The notes beneath the pieces were generated by a model. It was given only the letters and a program-made list of their open reading frames with translations, was not told the origin of the DNA and searched no databases. The position numbers and the translations under genes were made by a program. 64,000 nt of DNA from DASYCK01 sp036500205 (lineage in GTDB: Bacteria > Myxococcota_A > Polyangia > Fen-1088), in the NCBI GenBank assembly GCA_036500205.1, contig DASYCK010000172.1, positions 14,592 through 78,591 of the forward strand, in the 5' to 3' direction. Positions 36,865 through 45,713 of this stretch are shown one piece after another; position 1 is the first letter of the stretch; each line of letters starts with the position of its first letter.

Positions 36865-39438
36865 TCACGGCGTGATCGCGGGCGACGGGTTGCCCGTGTA
36901 GATGGTCGGGCAGCGCGGCTTCGTGGCGTCGCTCGGGCAGGTCATCTCGAGGCCCTTGTAGACCGACAGGCTCATGGCGGCGGCCGCGTAGCCGTTGGGG
37001 ATGGTGTGGCCGTTGAGGCTGGCGAAGTAGGTCAGGCAGGCGTCGCGCCACCAGCGCGCCTCGTAGTGCTGCGTCTGCAGGAAGTCACCGACGTCCTTGT
37101 ACCGCTTGGCGTCGATGCGCCCCTGCACCATCGTCCACTGGTCGCGCATCGTCTGCACGGAATCGACGCCCATGCTGTAGCGATACACGAGCTCGTTCCA
37201 GATGGTCCGGCCCGACGACGCCAGCGTGTCGTCCCAACCGACGTGCTGGAAGAACAGCAGGAAGTCGTCGGGGATGGTGGCGAGGCTGGAGAACTTGTCC
37301 CCCACCATCGGAAAATACTGCGCCACCACGTTGCTCCCCTTGGCGGTCCGGTCGAACCCGATCCCCTTGGCGTCGGCCTTCTCGAAGTAGACGGGGTTCT
37401 GATTGGCCACGCTCACGTTGCTGATCCAGGGCGCCGGCCCGTAGTGATCGTTCGTCCCCATCATGTGCACCAGGCCCAGCGGCTCCATGTAGTTCACCGT
37501 GTTCTGCCGCGAATTCATCATCATCTGCGTCACCGGGGTCACCACGACCGGGTCGTTCGAGAACGTCTGGCGAATCCACTCGTCGGCGATGTCCTGCGAC
37601 GACTGCCCAGGATCCCACGCCAGGCGGCCGAACGCGTACCAGTTGGCCTGGTTGAAGTGCGAGCCCATCCAGGTCGCGTCGCTGCCGATGCCGGCCACGC
37701 CGGCCATGGCCGTGATGGCGTAGTTGTGCAACGAGCCGTCGATGACATGCGCCACCGTCGAGCCCTGCCCCTTGGCGTAGGTGTCGGACTTCAGGACCTC
37801 TTCCCACATCGGCCCCAGGTAGGACAGATGCGTGTCCTCGCCCAGGTACTCCTTGGTGATCTGCAGCTCCAGCGCCAGCGGCGTGCCCGGCATGGCACCG
37901 AACAGCGGATGAAAGGGCTCGCGCGGCTGAAAATCGAGCGGGCCGTTCTTCACCTGCACCATGGCGTTGCTGGCGAACTTGCCGTCGAGCGGCTTGAACT
38001 CGGTGTACGCCTGACCGACGCGATCGTTGCCGTTGTCGCTGTAGACGAAGGCGCGCCACATCACGATGCCGTTGTGCGGGGCCAGCGCGGCGGCCAGCAT
38101 GTTGGCGCCATCGGCGTGTGTCTTGCCGTAGTCGGCCGGCCCCGGCTGCCCTTCGGAGTTGGCCTTCACCAGGAAGCCGCCGAAGTCGGGGATCTTTTGA
38201 TAGATGGTGTTCACCTCGGTGACCCACCACTGCTTCACGTCACTCGAGGTCGGATCGGCCGTGCTGAGGTTTCCCAGCTGCCTGGGCGCGCCAAACTGCG
38301 CTGAGAGAAAAACGGCGATACCGTAGGGCCTGAACGCCGTGGCCAGCGCGGCGACCTTGTCGAGGTTGGCGCTGGTGAGGATCTGGACGTCGGCGTTGAC
38401 GTTGTTCAGCACGACGCCGTTGATGCCGAGGGAGGCGTTGGCGCGCGCGTAGTCGGTGTAGCGCTGGGACAGCGTCCCCGGCAGCGCGCTCCAGTTCCAC
38501 AGCGACTTCCCGGCATAGCCACGCTCGATGGTGCCGTCCAGGTTGTCCCAGTGGTTGAGCAACCGGTGCTGCACCTTGGGGGCGCCGCTCAACATGAGGC
38601 CCTGCACCGTGCGATGGCACTGCAGGTTGCGCAGCAGCGCGAAGGCGCCGTGGAGCACGCCGATGTCGCTGTTGCCGGCCACCACGATCGCCTTCTTCCC
38701 GTCGACGGTCGTCGCCTGCACGACGTAGCCCTCCGTGCCGGCCGCCGTCAGCGACAGCGCCAGCCCCTTCACGATCGTCGAGGAATCAGGCGTCCCCAGC
38801 ACCACCGCGCCGTCGCCGGTCGGCGCGTCGCTGGTGGGGATGGTGTTGCCGGTCAAGCCGCTCAACCCCTTCACGAGCTCGGACTGCGCCGCTTGCAGCG
38901 TGGCCGACGTGCCCGCCTTCACGACGTGGGTCAGGGCGGCCTGGTACTCCGCGAGCCGACCGGGGATGGGAACCTTGGGGTAGCGCAGCCAGAGCTGCGA
39001 GCCGTCCTCGTCGGCGGGCGGCGACGAAGGCTTCGGGTACGTCTCGGCGCCGCCAGCGCCACCGGAGCCTTGCGCCCCGCCGCTCGCCGTCCCCGAGCCA
39101 CCGCTCGCCGTCCCCGAACCACCGCTCGCCGTCCCCGCGCCGCCGCTCGCCGTCCCTGAGCCACCGCTCGCCGTCCCCGAACCACCGCTCGCCGTCCCCG
39201 TCGAGCCTCCGCTGCCGTTCGAGCCGCCGCTCGCGCTCCCCGACGAGCCGCCGCTCGCGCTCCCCGACGAACCGCCGCTCGCGCTGCCCGACGAGCCGCC
39301 GCTGCTGCTCCCTCCGCTGCCGCTGTTGCTGGCGCCACCCGAGCCCGTCGGCTGCCCCGAGGTCGAGGAGCCACAGCCACCGGCCGAGACGAGGAGCGAG
39401 ATGCAAAGCCCTGTGATCGACGATCGCACTTTGTTCAT
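36865..39438 (-). CDS. GH67 alpha-glucuronidase lipoprotein
   Basis: 857 residues from ATG 39438. It removes 4-O-methylglucuronic acid from xylo-oligosaccharides. The N-terminus is a lipoprotein signal ending SAGGC, followed by a Gly/Ser/Thr/Ala linker to about residue 130. The GH67 core shows NHWDNLDGTIERGYAGKSLW, the catalytic acid in GGFLVKANSEGQPGP (about Glu428), and the FKPLDGKF...PREP region that carries the second pair of carboxylates. An intact catalytic C-terminal region is present. It lies downstream of the OprB-like porin gene on the same strand. Most GH67 enzymes are intracellular or periplasmic, so a lipid-anchored one with a long linker is notable. Confidence 0.93.
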   Translation of the reverse strand: MNKVRSSITGLCISLLVSAGGCGSSTSGQPTGSGGASNSGSGGSSSGGSSGSASGGSSGSASGGSSGSASGGSNGSGGSTGTASGGSGTASGGSGTASGGAGTASGGSGTASGGSGTASGGAQGSGGAGGAETYPKPSSPPADEDGSQLWLRYPKVPIPGRLAEYQAALTHVVKAGTSATLQAAQSELVKGLSGLTGNTIPTSDAPTGDGAVVLGTPDSSTIVKGLALSLTAAGTEGYVVQATTVDGKKAIVVAGNSDIGVLHGAFALLRNLQCHRTVQGLMLSGAPKVQHRLLNHWDNLDGTIERGYAGKSLWNWSALPGTLSQRYTDYARANASLGINGVVLNNVNADVQILTSANLDKVAALATAFRPYGIAVFLSAQFGAPRQLGNLSTADPTSSDVKQWWVTEVNTIYQKIPDFGGFLVKANSEGQPGPADYGKTHADGANMLAAALAPHNGIVMWRAFVYSDNGNDRVGQAYTEFKPLDGKFASNAMVQVKNGPLDFQPREPFHPLFGAMPGTPLALELQITKEYLGEDTHLSYLGPMWEEVLKSDTYAKGQGSTVAHVIDGSLHNYAITAMAGVAGIGSDATWMGSHFNQANWYAFGRLAWDPGQSSQDIADEWIRQTFSNDPVVVTPVTQMMMNSRQNTVNYMEPLGLVHMMGTNDHYGPAPWISNVSVANQNPVYFEKADAKGIGFDRTAKGSNVVAQYFPMVGDKFSSLATIPDDFLLFFQHVGWDDTLASSGRTIWNELVYRYSMGVDSVQTMRDQWTMVQGRIDAKRYKDVGDFLQTQHYEARWWRDACLTYFASLNGHTIPNGYAAAAMSLSVYKGLEMTCPSDATKPRCPTIYTGNPSPAITP
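39080..39295 (-). repeat. In-frame 21-bp and 24-bp tandem repeats coding the linker
   Basis: Six 21-base units start at 39080, 39101, 39122, 39143, 39164 and 39185 and code GTASGGS/A. After a 19-base gap, three full 24-base units start at 39224, 39248 and 39272, with a partial one at 39296, coding SGSASGGS. Unit lengths are multiples of three, so gain or loss keeps the frame. Confidence 0.9.
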
Positions 39439-39693
39439 TGCGCCAACCTTCGTGTGGAGTGTCCCTCGCGCGCGTTCGCCCGACGCGCGCCGTCTCATCG
39501 TCACGCGAGCAGCCAGGTAAGGAGGACCAGCGGCCGCGACGGAGGCGCTGACGATAGCATCGAGTCCCGCGGCTGTGTCATCACCGCCCCGCCTCCGCTC
39601 GACGAAATTGCGATTGCAAGATCACTCCCCACGCCTCCGGGAATGTAGGGATGCGCGGTCCTCCGCGCGACGGCCCCAGCCGGTCCGTCGCGA

Positions 39694-39759
39694 CGATCGA
39701 GGCATCAGAGCGCGCATCGAGCGCGAGTCCCAGCACCGGGAGGCGCGGCTTCGCTGCGC
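39694..39759. repeat. 66-bp dispersed repeat, copy B
   Basis: Second copy of the repeat at 30151-30216 (56 of 66 matches, no gaps). It lies in the 377-base non-coding stretch between the porin stop and the GH67 start. Apart from this and the hairpin at 39780, the region 39439-39693 shows no gene or clear promoter; GAAGG near 39450 serves as the GH67 ribosome site. Confidence 0.75.
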
Positions 39760-39779
39760 GACGCAAAGCGCTCCGAATT

Positions 39780-39810
39780 GGGGGGCCCGCGGGTCGCCCG
39801 CGGGCCCCCC
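39780..39810. terminator. Strong GC hairpin after porin gene
   Basis: Perfect 14-bp inverted repeat GGGGGGCCCGCGGG / CCCGCGGGCCCCCC with loop TCG, starting 5 bases beyond the porin stop codon (39816). Stem stability is very high but no T-run follows on the minus strand. Likely transcript end or 3' protection. Confidence 0.55.
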
Positions 39811-39815
39811 GCGCT

Positions 39816-41303
39816 CTAAAATTCCAGGTGCCCCCGTAACGAGAACACCCAGACGGGCCCGCGGGCGGCGTTGTAGCCCGGGTTCGTGATGAACTGAACG
39901 TCCTCCGCCACGAACGCGCCCCGCCAGATGTGGACGTTGTAGTAGTGCTCGAAGATCCGCTCGCGGGCGTAGGAGAGCCCGCCGTCGCCCAGCAAGAAGC
40001 CCAACCCGCCGAGGCGCAGATACTCCTGGTGCAGGCTGGAGATCCCGTTGCTGACGAAGGCCAGCCCCATTCGGTCGGTGGGGCGGTGCCACCTGCCGCC
40101 GGTCACGTCGCCCCCCAGCTCGATGGTGTTCTCGATCTCGGTGTACGCGAAGCTTTCGTTGGCGCCGCCGCTGGTGCCGAAGCGGCCGAAGACGCGGGCG
40201 CTGCCGGCCAGCTCCTGGCTGACGTTGACGCCGAACCCGCGCTTCACGCGCCCAGCGGCGCGGTGACAGGCGATGACCGGCCCGGCGGGCAGCGCGACCA
40301 TCGACTGCGCTTCGAGCGCCTGGCGGCACGCATCGTCTCCGGCGGGGTTCTGGTTGAAGGCGGCGATCGCCTCCCGGTAGCTGCCCATGTTCGCGTGGTT
40401 CTGATAGCCGAGCAGGCGCACCGTGCCCCGCCAGTCGGGGCGGACGCTGTACTTGAGCTCGAGCTCGATGTTGTCGGCCCGGCTGTTCGCCAGGTCGAAG
40501 TCGAGGTCGATGCCGTTCGCCACCTTCGGCATCAACATCTCGCCCAGGCGGGCCTCGACGCGAGGCCCCTGGTACTCGGCCACGAAGCCGTAGGTGTAAC
40601 CCCGCGTGTCGGCGGCGTAGTCGTAGGCCCCGTTGTTGTCGACCGACCAGTTCATGAACTGCAGGTGGCTGTCGGCCCCCGCGGGATTGATGTCGAACAG
40701 ATCGGCTGTCGACATCTTGCCCAGCCGGAACTCCAGGCGGTGCAGGGGCACGAAAGGCATCGACGAGATGGGCCCGCGATCCTCGTTCACCACCCACTCG
40801 TCCGACAGCGGAACGATCTGATGCAGCTCGTAGCGCGCCGGGTAGGGCGCGTGCGACAGCGTCGGGTTTCGCACCACGTCGAGGTTCGAGAACCCCGCGA
40901 TGCCGAGCGCCTTCGACAGGCCGCCGCCCAGCGCCATCTCTGGATCGACGATCAGCTCGGTGGTGCGGGTCGGTCGGTACGCGAAGAAGCCGGTCACCAG
41001 GAAGGACAGCGCCGACTCACCGTTCGGCCGCAGGCTGTTCGTCCCCGAGTAGGGCGCCGAAAAGGACGGGTGATACTGGAAGATGCTGTTGAGTTCCCCC
41101 CCGAGCCAGAACGGGCCCGTCCCGCCATGATCGACGAACGTCATACCGGAACCCGGCTGCGGCTCGGTCTCCGGTTCTTCGGGGTTCCTCGCCAGGGCAC
41201 GCGCCCCCAGCAGGGACGACAGCGCCACGACGAGGACGGCGCGCGCGGCCAGGCGTTCCCGTCGAACGCGGGCGCGGCGGCGGTGGTGGCGGGGGGGGGC
41301 CAT
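39816..41303 (-). CDS. OprB-like carbohydrate porin
   Basis: 495 residues. A basic N-terminus and hydrophobic stretch ending GARALAR form the signal. The mature protein is rich in alternating beta strands and aromatic residues and ends with F at the C-terminus (LRGHLEF), typical of outer-membrane barrels. Motifs such as ELIVDPEMALGGGLSKALGIAGFSNLDVVRN and GKMSTADLFD resemble OprB-family carbohydrate-selective porins. Location upstream of GH67 suggests uptake of xylan fragments. The start is uncertain: ATG 41303 has a weak ribosome site. Confidence 0.75.
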   Translation of the reverse strand: MAPPRHHRRRARVRRERLAARAVLVVALSSLLGARALARNPEEPETEPQPGSGMTFVDHGGTGPFWLGGELNSIFQYHPSFSAPYSGTNSLRPNGESALSFLVTGFFAYRPTRTTELIVDPEMALGGGLSKALGIAGFSNLDVVRNPTLSHAPYPARYELHQIVPLSDEWVVNEDRGPISSMPFVPLHRLEFRLGKMSTADLFDINPAGADSHLQFMNWSVDNNGAYDYAADTRGYTYGFVAEYQGPRVEARLGEMLMPKVANGIDLDFDLANSRADNIELELKYSVRPDWRGTVRLLGYQNHANMGSYREAIAAFNQNPAGDDACRQALEAQSMVALPAGPVIACHRAAGRVKRGFGVNVSQELAGSARVFGRFGTSGGANESFAYTEIENTIELGGDVTGGRWHRPTDRMGLAFVSNGISSLHQEYLRLGGLGFLLGDGGLSYARERIFEHYYNVHIWRGAFVAEDVQFITNPGYNAARGPVWVFSLRGHLEF

Positions 41304-41391
41304 GGCGGGCGGGCATGTTAGTGATCATCGAGGCCCAGGTCCAAGGTCCCGGCTACGATGTTGTCGAGATGTGTTGGAGTCCAGGGACGTG

Positions 41392-42750
41392 ATGTCCGCC
41401 GCTGAAACAGCCTCGTCGTCGCGCCTGTCGGCGCTGCTGCGCCGGCATGGCTGGAACGCGACGTCGTTTCAGCTGCGCGAGCAAGGGTTCTCGTTCTTCT
41501 GGTCCGACGACGACGCCTGCGTCGGCTACGTCGACACGGGCCGCGCCTGGGTGGCGGCGGGCGCGCCGGTGGCCGCCCCCGAACGGCTGGCGGAGGTGGC
41601 GAAGGCGTTCGTCGCGGCGGCGCGCGCAGCCCGTCGTCGGGTCTGCTTCTTCGCGGTCGAGGCGCGCTTCGTCACGCAGAGCGGGCTTCGCGCGCTGGCC
41701 ATCGGCGATCAGCCGATGTGGAATCCGCAGACGTGGGGCGACGTCGTCGCGGCGAGCCGTGGCCTCCGCGAGCAGCTTCGTCGCGCTCGCGCCAAGGGGG
41801 TGTCCGTACGCGCGCTGCCGCCCGGTGACGCCGCGGATGACGACGGACCGCTGGCGCGCGCGCTGGTCGGGGTGACCCAGCGCTGGCTGGGCACACGCGA
41901 GATGGCGCCGATGGGGTTCCTGGTGTCGGTCGAGCCGTTGCCCCGCTTCCCCGAGCACCGGTTCTATCTGGCCGAACGCGATGGCCGGCTGCTGGCGTTC
42001 TTGCAGGCCACGCCGATCTTCGCGCGTCGGGGCTGGCTGTTCCAGAACCTGCTGCGCCTGCCCGAGGCGCCGAACGGAACCAGCGAGCTGCTGATCGACG
42101 CCGGTCTGCGCGACGTCGCGCGCGAGGGGTGCGACATGGTGACGATGGGCCTGGCGCCGCTGTCCGGGAACATCCCCAGACCGCTGGCGGCGGTGCGCAA
42201 GCTGGGCCGACCGCTGTTCGACTTCGAAGGTCTGCGGGCCTTTCGGGAGAAGCTGCGACCGACGGAGTGGTCGCCTCAGTTTCTCTGCTTCCCCCGCTCC
42301 CAGGGCGTCATCCGCTCGCTGCTGGACGTCCTGACGGCGTTCGCGCACGGCAGCCTGACCCGGTTCGCGTTGCGCAGCGTGCTGCGCGGACCGTCGCTGC
42401 TGCTGCGCCTGATGGCGGTGCTGCTGGTGCCGTGGACGCTGGTGCTGGCCGCCGCGAACGACGCGTGGTTCCCCCACCCCGCCGTCAAATGGTTCTGGGT
42501 CGGCTTCGACGTCGTCGTGCTGGCGGGGATGCTGAGGCTGTGCGAGCGGTGGCGCGCGCGACTGGCCGGTGCGTTGATGATCGCCATCAGCGCCGACGCG
42601 CTGGCGACCGCGCTCGAGGCGGTGGCGTGGAACCTTCGCCGCGGCGTCGGCTTCGTCGACGGCCTCATCGTGGCGACCGCGACGCTGGCGCCGTCGTTCG
42701 CGGCGTTCGTGCTGCACCGGGCGCGGCGCCGCCGGCGCGACGCCGCCTGA
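41392..42750 (+). CDS. MprF-like (DUF2156) acyltransferase domain with C-terminal membrane helices
   Basis: 452 residues from ATG 41392. Residues 5-320 match the C-terminal GNAT-like domain of phosphatidylglycerol lysyltransferase MprF (DUF2156): FSFFWSDDDACVGYVDTGRAWVAAGAPVA, MGFLVSVEPL and VTMGLAPLSG. In MprF this domain follows a flippase of many helices; here the order is reversed and only three or four helices follow (about 345-445). It may aminoacylate a lipid or other acceptor; the aminoacyl donor is unproven. Confidence 0.75.
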   Translation: MSAAETASSSRLSALLRRHGWNATSFQLREQGFSFFWSDDDACVGYVDTGRAWVAAGAPVAAPERLAEVAKAFVAAARAARRRVCFFAVEARFVTQSGLRALAIGDQPMWNPQTWGDVVAASRGLREQLRRARAKGVSVRALPPGDAADDDGPLARALVGVTQRWLGTREMAPMGFLVSVEPLPRFPEHRFYLAERDGRLLAFLQATPIFARRGWLFQNLLRLPEAPNGTSELLIDAGLRDVAREGCDMVTMGLAPLSGNIPRPLAAVRKLGRPLFDFEGLRAFREKLRPTEWSPQFLCFPRSQGVIRSLLDVLTAFAHGSLTRFALRSVLRGPSLLLRLMAVLLVPWTLVLAAANDAWFPHPAVKWFWVGFDVVVLAGMLRLCERWRARLAGALMIAISADALATALEAVAWNLRRGVGFVDGLIVATATLAPSFAAFVLHRARRRRRDAA

Positions 42751-42899
42751 TCAGCCGGGCCAGCGACGCCAGGCGTACCCGTATCGACCCGAGAACGGCC
42801 GACCAGCAGCTCGCCCGCCCCCAGCGCGCACACCAGCTCGGTGGCGCTGGCGAGCAGGGAGACGATTCGCCGCGGTTCGGGACGCCCCTCGCCCGGACA

Positions 42900-43328
42900 T
42901 CAGCGCGGGATCTTGCGCAGGACGGCGCCCACCTTCTCGTTCGAGCCGCACTTCTGCACGCCCGGCCCCATCTTCTGCATGGTCGCCATCATGTGCTGCC
43001 GCGCGGACGGGGGGAGCTTCTTCCCCGCGGCGCTGGCGGCCTTGGCCTTCATCAGCAACGCCTGGTTGGCGTCGAGGTGGGCGTCGAGATCCTTCGCCAT
43101 CTTGTCGCAGTCGTCTTGATCGGCGTCGATGGTGCCGACGAACTTGTCGAAGAAGGCGACCCACCTGTCCACGTCGGCGGGGCTGACGAAGTTGTCGTCC
43201 TTGGCGTCCTTGGCGGGGGCGGCCTTCTTCTCTTGAGCGGCCTTGTCGTCAGCGCTCTTGTCGGCGGCGCGCGCCGACGCCGAGCCGGCGAGCGTGATCA
43301 TCAGGAACAACAGACAGACCCGTTTCAT
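42900..43328 (-). CDS. Small secreted Lys/Asp-rich protein
   Basis: 142 residues from ATG 43328, with AAAGGAG upstream. A signal peptide ends SASARAAD. The mature part is helical and charged, with FVSPADVDRWVAFFDKFVGTIDADQDDC and two Cys (DDCDKMAK and VQKCGSN). No family recognised. Bases 42751-42899 between it and the convergent gene show no feature. Confidence 0.7.
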   Translation of the reverse strand: MKRVCLLFLMITLAGSASARAADKSADDKAAQEKKAAPAKDAKDDNFVSPADVDRWVAFFDKFVGTIDADQDDCDKMAKDLDAHLDANQALLMKAKAASAAGKKLPPSARQHMMATMQKMGPGVQKCGSNEKVGAVLRKIPR

Positions 43329-43425
43329 GGGAGCTCCTTTGAGTGAGGCCGACAAAGCGGAGCGTCTACCACAACCCCGGCGTCGAAGCCGGAGGACGGC
43401 GCGCCGGGAGCGGCGCGCGGGTCGG

Positions 43426-44763
43426 TCAGGGAAGGTCGCGCGCCGAGGTCATCCGCTTGTTGCGGAACCGCGCCACCGCCGTCGCCTCGGGGTTCACGCG
43501 CAGGCTCCCCGTCTCCGCGTCGACCACCAGCAGATCGTCGGGACGGACCCACGAGAAGACCCCTTTGACGCTCGACAGAAAAGGACGCCCCGCCGACCGG
43601 ACGATCTCGGCGGCGATCGCGTCTTCGGGAAGCTCCCCTTCGATCACGAAGGCCGACGCGCCGCCGGCGATCGCGGCCACCGCCAGAAACACCCGCAGGT
43701 GCTCGGCCACCACGATGGCGCCGGGACGGATGAGCGGCCGGCCCGACATCGCCGCATGCGCCAGCACACACAGGTCCTCGATCTCGACGGCGCGATCGAT
43801 CATCAGGTCGGCGGTCTCGCCGTCGTTCCAGGTGGTGCGAAACGAGACGCGCGCATATTCGCGGGCCAGCTCGGACAGCGCCCGCAACGGATCGCGCGCC
43901 GCCGCGGCTGCCTCGATGCGCTCCCCCAGTCGGCTGTCATCGAGGATGGGCGCCAGGCACGCCACCTGCGTCTTGATCGCCGTCGGCAACCCCTGGTCGA
44001 CCTTGCGCAGGCCCTCGCGAAGGCGCCCCACCAGCACGTCGAAGTGAAACGGGACCGACGCCGCCTTGTCCCCCGAGCGCCCCACCGCCGCCAGGGTGGG
44101 CAAGATCTCGGCGCGCCCCATGGCGGTGCCGCGCGACAGGATGACCCCGGGCAGCCGCGCCACCGTCGACGTCGCCTGTCGGGAACGCTCGCGCTCACGC
44201 TCGGCGGCGCGCTCGAGCGCGTGGCTGATCACGGCGGCCAGCGCCGTCGCCAGCACCACCTCCTCGCCGTTGAACGCATGCAGCGCCGTCCGCTGCAGCA
44301 CCAGCACACCGGCCGCGCCCCCTTCGCGCACGACCGGCACCGCCAGCAGCACCGGAAACCGCTCCTCGCCCAGGCCCGGGATGTACTTGAAGTGCTCGTC
44401 GCGCTCGGCCGCGTCAACGGAGACGGGACGCATCCGCTGCGCCACGAAGCCGACGATGCCCTCTCCGGCGCGCAGGCGCACGCGGCCCACGGCGTCCACG
44501 GGGAAGCCGACGTTTCCACGCATGGTGAAGGTTCCGCCGCCGTCTTCCGGACCGTCATCGCGCACGTAGATGCTGACGACGTCGGCGCCGGTCGTTTCTG
44601 CCACCTCGCGACACATGACCGACAGCACCTGATCGAGCGGCTGCTGCTGGCCGGCCACCTCGATCAGACGGAAGATTCCATCGAGGCTGCGGTTACCGCG
44701 CTCGTGAACGAAGACAGGCGAAGCGGAGGTTTTGGTGGGGTCCACCGGAGAAAAGGGTGCCAC
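43426..44763 (-). CDS. GAF plus degenerate PtsP-like protein
   Basis: About 445 residues if GTG 44763 is used; GTG 44745 is an alternative, and neither has a clear ribosome site. Residues 30-190 form a GAF domain (SLDGIFRLIEVAG...VVSIYVRDDG). The rest matches the N-terminal and swivel domains of enzyme I/PtsP (ILSRGTAMGRAEI...HLRVFLAVAAIAGGASAFVIEGE...DDLLVVDAETGSLRVNP). The phosphorylatable His of GGxxSHxAI is replaced (GGASAFVIEG) and the PEP-binding barrel is absent. It cannot act as a phosphotransferase by the known mechanism; a signalling or binding role of a decayed PtsP is likely. Confidence 0.75.
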   Translation of the reverse strand: MAPFSPVDPTKTSASPVFVHERGNRSLDGIFRLIEVAGQQQPLDQVLSVMCREVAETTGADVVSIYVRDDGPEDGGGTFTMRGNVGFPVDAVGRVRLRAGEGIVGFVAQRMRPVSVDAAERDEHFKYIPGLGEERFPVLLAVPVVREGGAAGVLVLQRTALHAFNGEEVVLATALAAVISHALERAAERERERSRQATSTVARLPGVILSRGTAMGRAEILPTLAAVGRSGDKAASVPFHFDVLVGRLREGLRKVDQGLPTAIKTQVACLAPILDDSRLGERIEAAAAARDPLRALSELAREYARVSFRTTWNDGETADLMIDRAVEIEDLCVLAHAAMSGRPLIRPGAIVVAEHLRVFLAVAAIAGGASAFVIEGELPEDAIAAEIVRSAGRPFLSSVKGVFSWVRPDDLLVVDAETGSLRVNPEATAVARFRNKRMTSARDLP

Positions 44764-44837
44764 GCCGGCGGTTTCCGTCGCGTTTCCGGGAGGAAAAGAT
44801 TTATCGCGTCCCGGCGGGGCGCGACGGGGGCCGCCCT

Positions 44838-45650
44838 TCAAGCGGCCTTGACCTCGTCGGTCCAGACGCGAAAGCTCTGCAGCGTGTTCGGCCCGAACGT
44901 CGTGGTGATGGCGACGTCCGCCGCGTCTCGCCCGCGCGCGATCAACACCCGCCCGATGCGCGGCTGGTTGTTGCGCGGATCGAAGGTGTGCCACGCCCCG
45001 CCCAGATAGACCTCGAACCAGCCCGCGAAGTCCATGGGCGCCGGGGACGCCGGTATCCCGATGTCACCCAGGTAGCCGGTGCAGTAGCGCGCCGGGATGT
45101 TGAGGCAACGGCAAAACGTGACGGCCAGGTGGGCGAAGTCGCGGCAGACGCCGCGCCGCTCGTTGAACACCTCCCACGCCGTCTTGGTGGGGCTGGCGTA
45201 CTGGTAGCCGAACTCGATGTGGTTGTGCACGAAGTCGCAGATCGTCTGCACCCGCGCCCAGCCGAGCGGCGCGTTGCCGAACAGCTTCCACGCCGTCTCC
45301 GTCAGACGATCGGTCTCGCAGTAGCGACTGCCCAGCAAGAACACCAGCGTCTCCTCGGGAAGCTGCTGCACCTGATGTTGCGTCGCCCAGGGCGAGGGGA
45401 CCTCGTACTGCCCGCTGTCGTTCACCACCGCGTCGCTGGTCACGCGAAACTGCCCTTGCGGCGCCACCACACGATTGCACCAGTTCCCGAAGCCGTCGCG
45501 GTAGGCGGCGATCGGCACCGACGGGCTGGTGATCATGTGGTCCGGCCGCACCAGATCCGACACCCGCGTGTGGTGGACGTTCAACGTCAGGATCATGGGC
45601 GTGGGTTGGGGAAACTCGTAAACCAGCTCGTAACCGACTCGGATTTGCAT
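44838..45650 (-). CDS. Transglutaminase-like cysteine protease family protein
   Basis: 270 residues. An N-terminal beta domain (about 1-110, opening MQIRVGYELVYEFPQPTPMILTLNVH) precedes a transglutaminase core: catalytic Cys in RRGVCRDFAHLAV, His in AWHTFDPRNN with Asp following, as in the Cys-His-Asp triad. The layout matches bacterial transglutaminase-like proteins with N-terminal region. Substrate unknown; cytoplasmic as no signal peptide is seen. It lies 63 bases downstream of the N-formylglutamate amidohydrolase-like gene. Confidence 0.88.
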   Translation of the reverse strand: MQIRVGYELVYEFPQPTPMILTLNVHHTRVSDLVRPDHMITSPSVPIAAYRDGFGNWCNRVVAPQGQFRVTSDAVVNDSGQYEVPSPWATQHQVQQLPEETLVFLLGSRYCETDRLTETAWKLFGNAPLGWARVQTICDFVHNHIEFGYQYASPTKTAWEVFNERRGVCRDFAHLAVTFCRCLNIPARYCTGYLGDIGIPASPAPMDFAGWFEVYLGGAWHTFDPRNNQPRIGRVLIARGRDAADVAITTTFGPNTLQSFRVWTDEVKAA

Positions 45651-45713
45651 GGGTCTTTTATTCTCTCTTTGCGGCGCGCAACGTGGGATCTGACGATGAT
45701 CGAAGCAAGGGAG

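Noticed and set aside
39080..39295. Possible CRISPR or intergenic satellite
   Set aside because: The repeats are in frame inside the GH67 linker and encode Gly/Ser/Thr/Ala.
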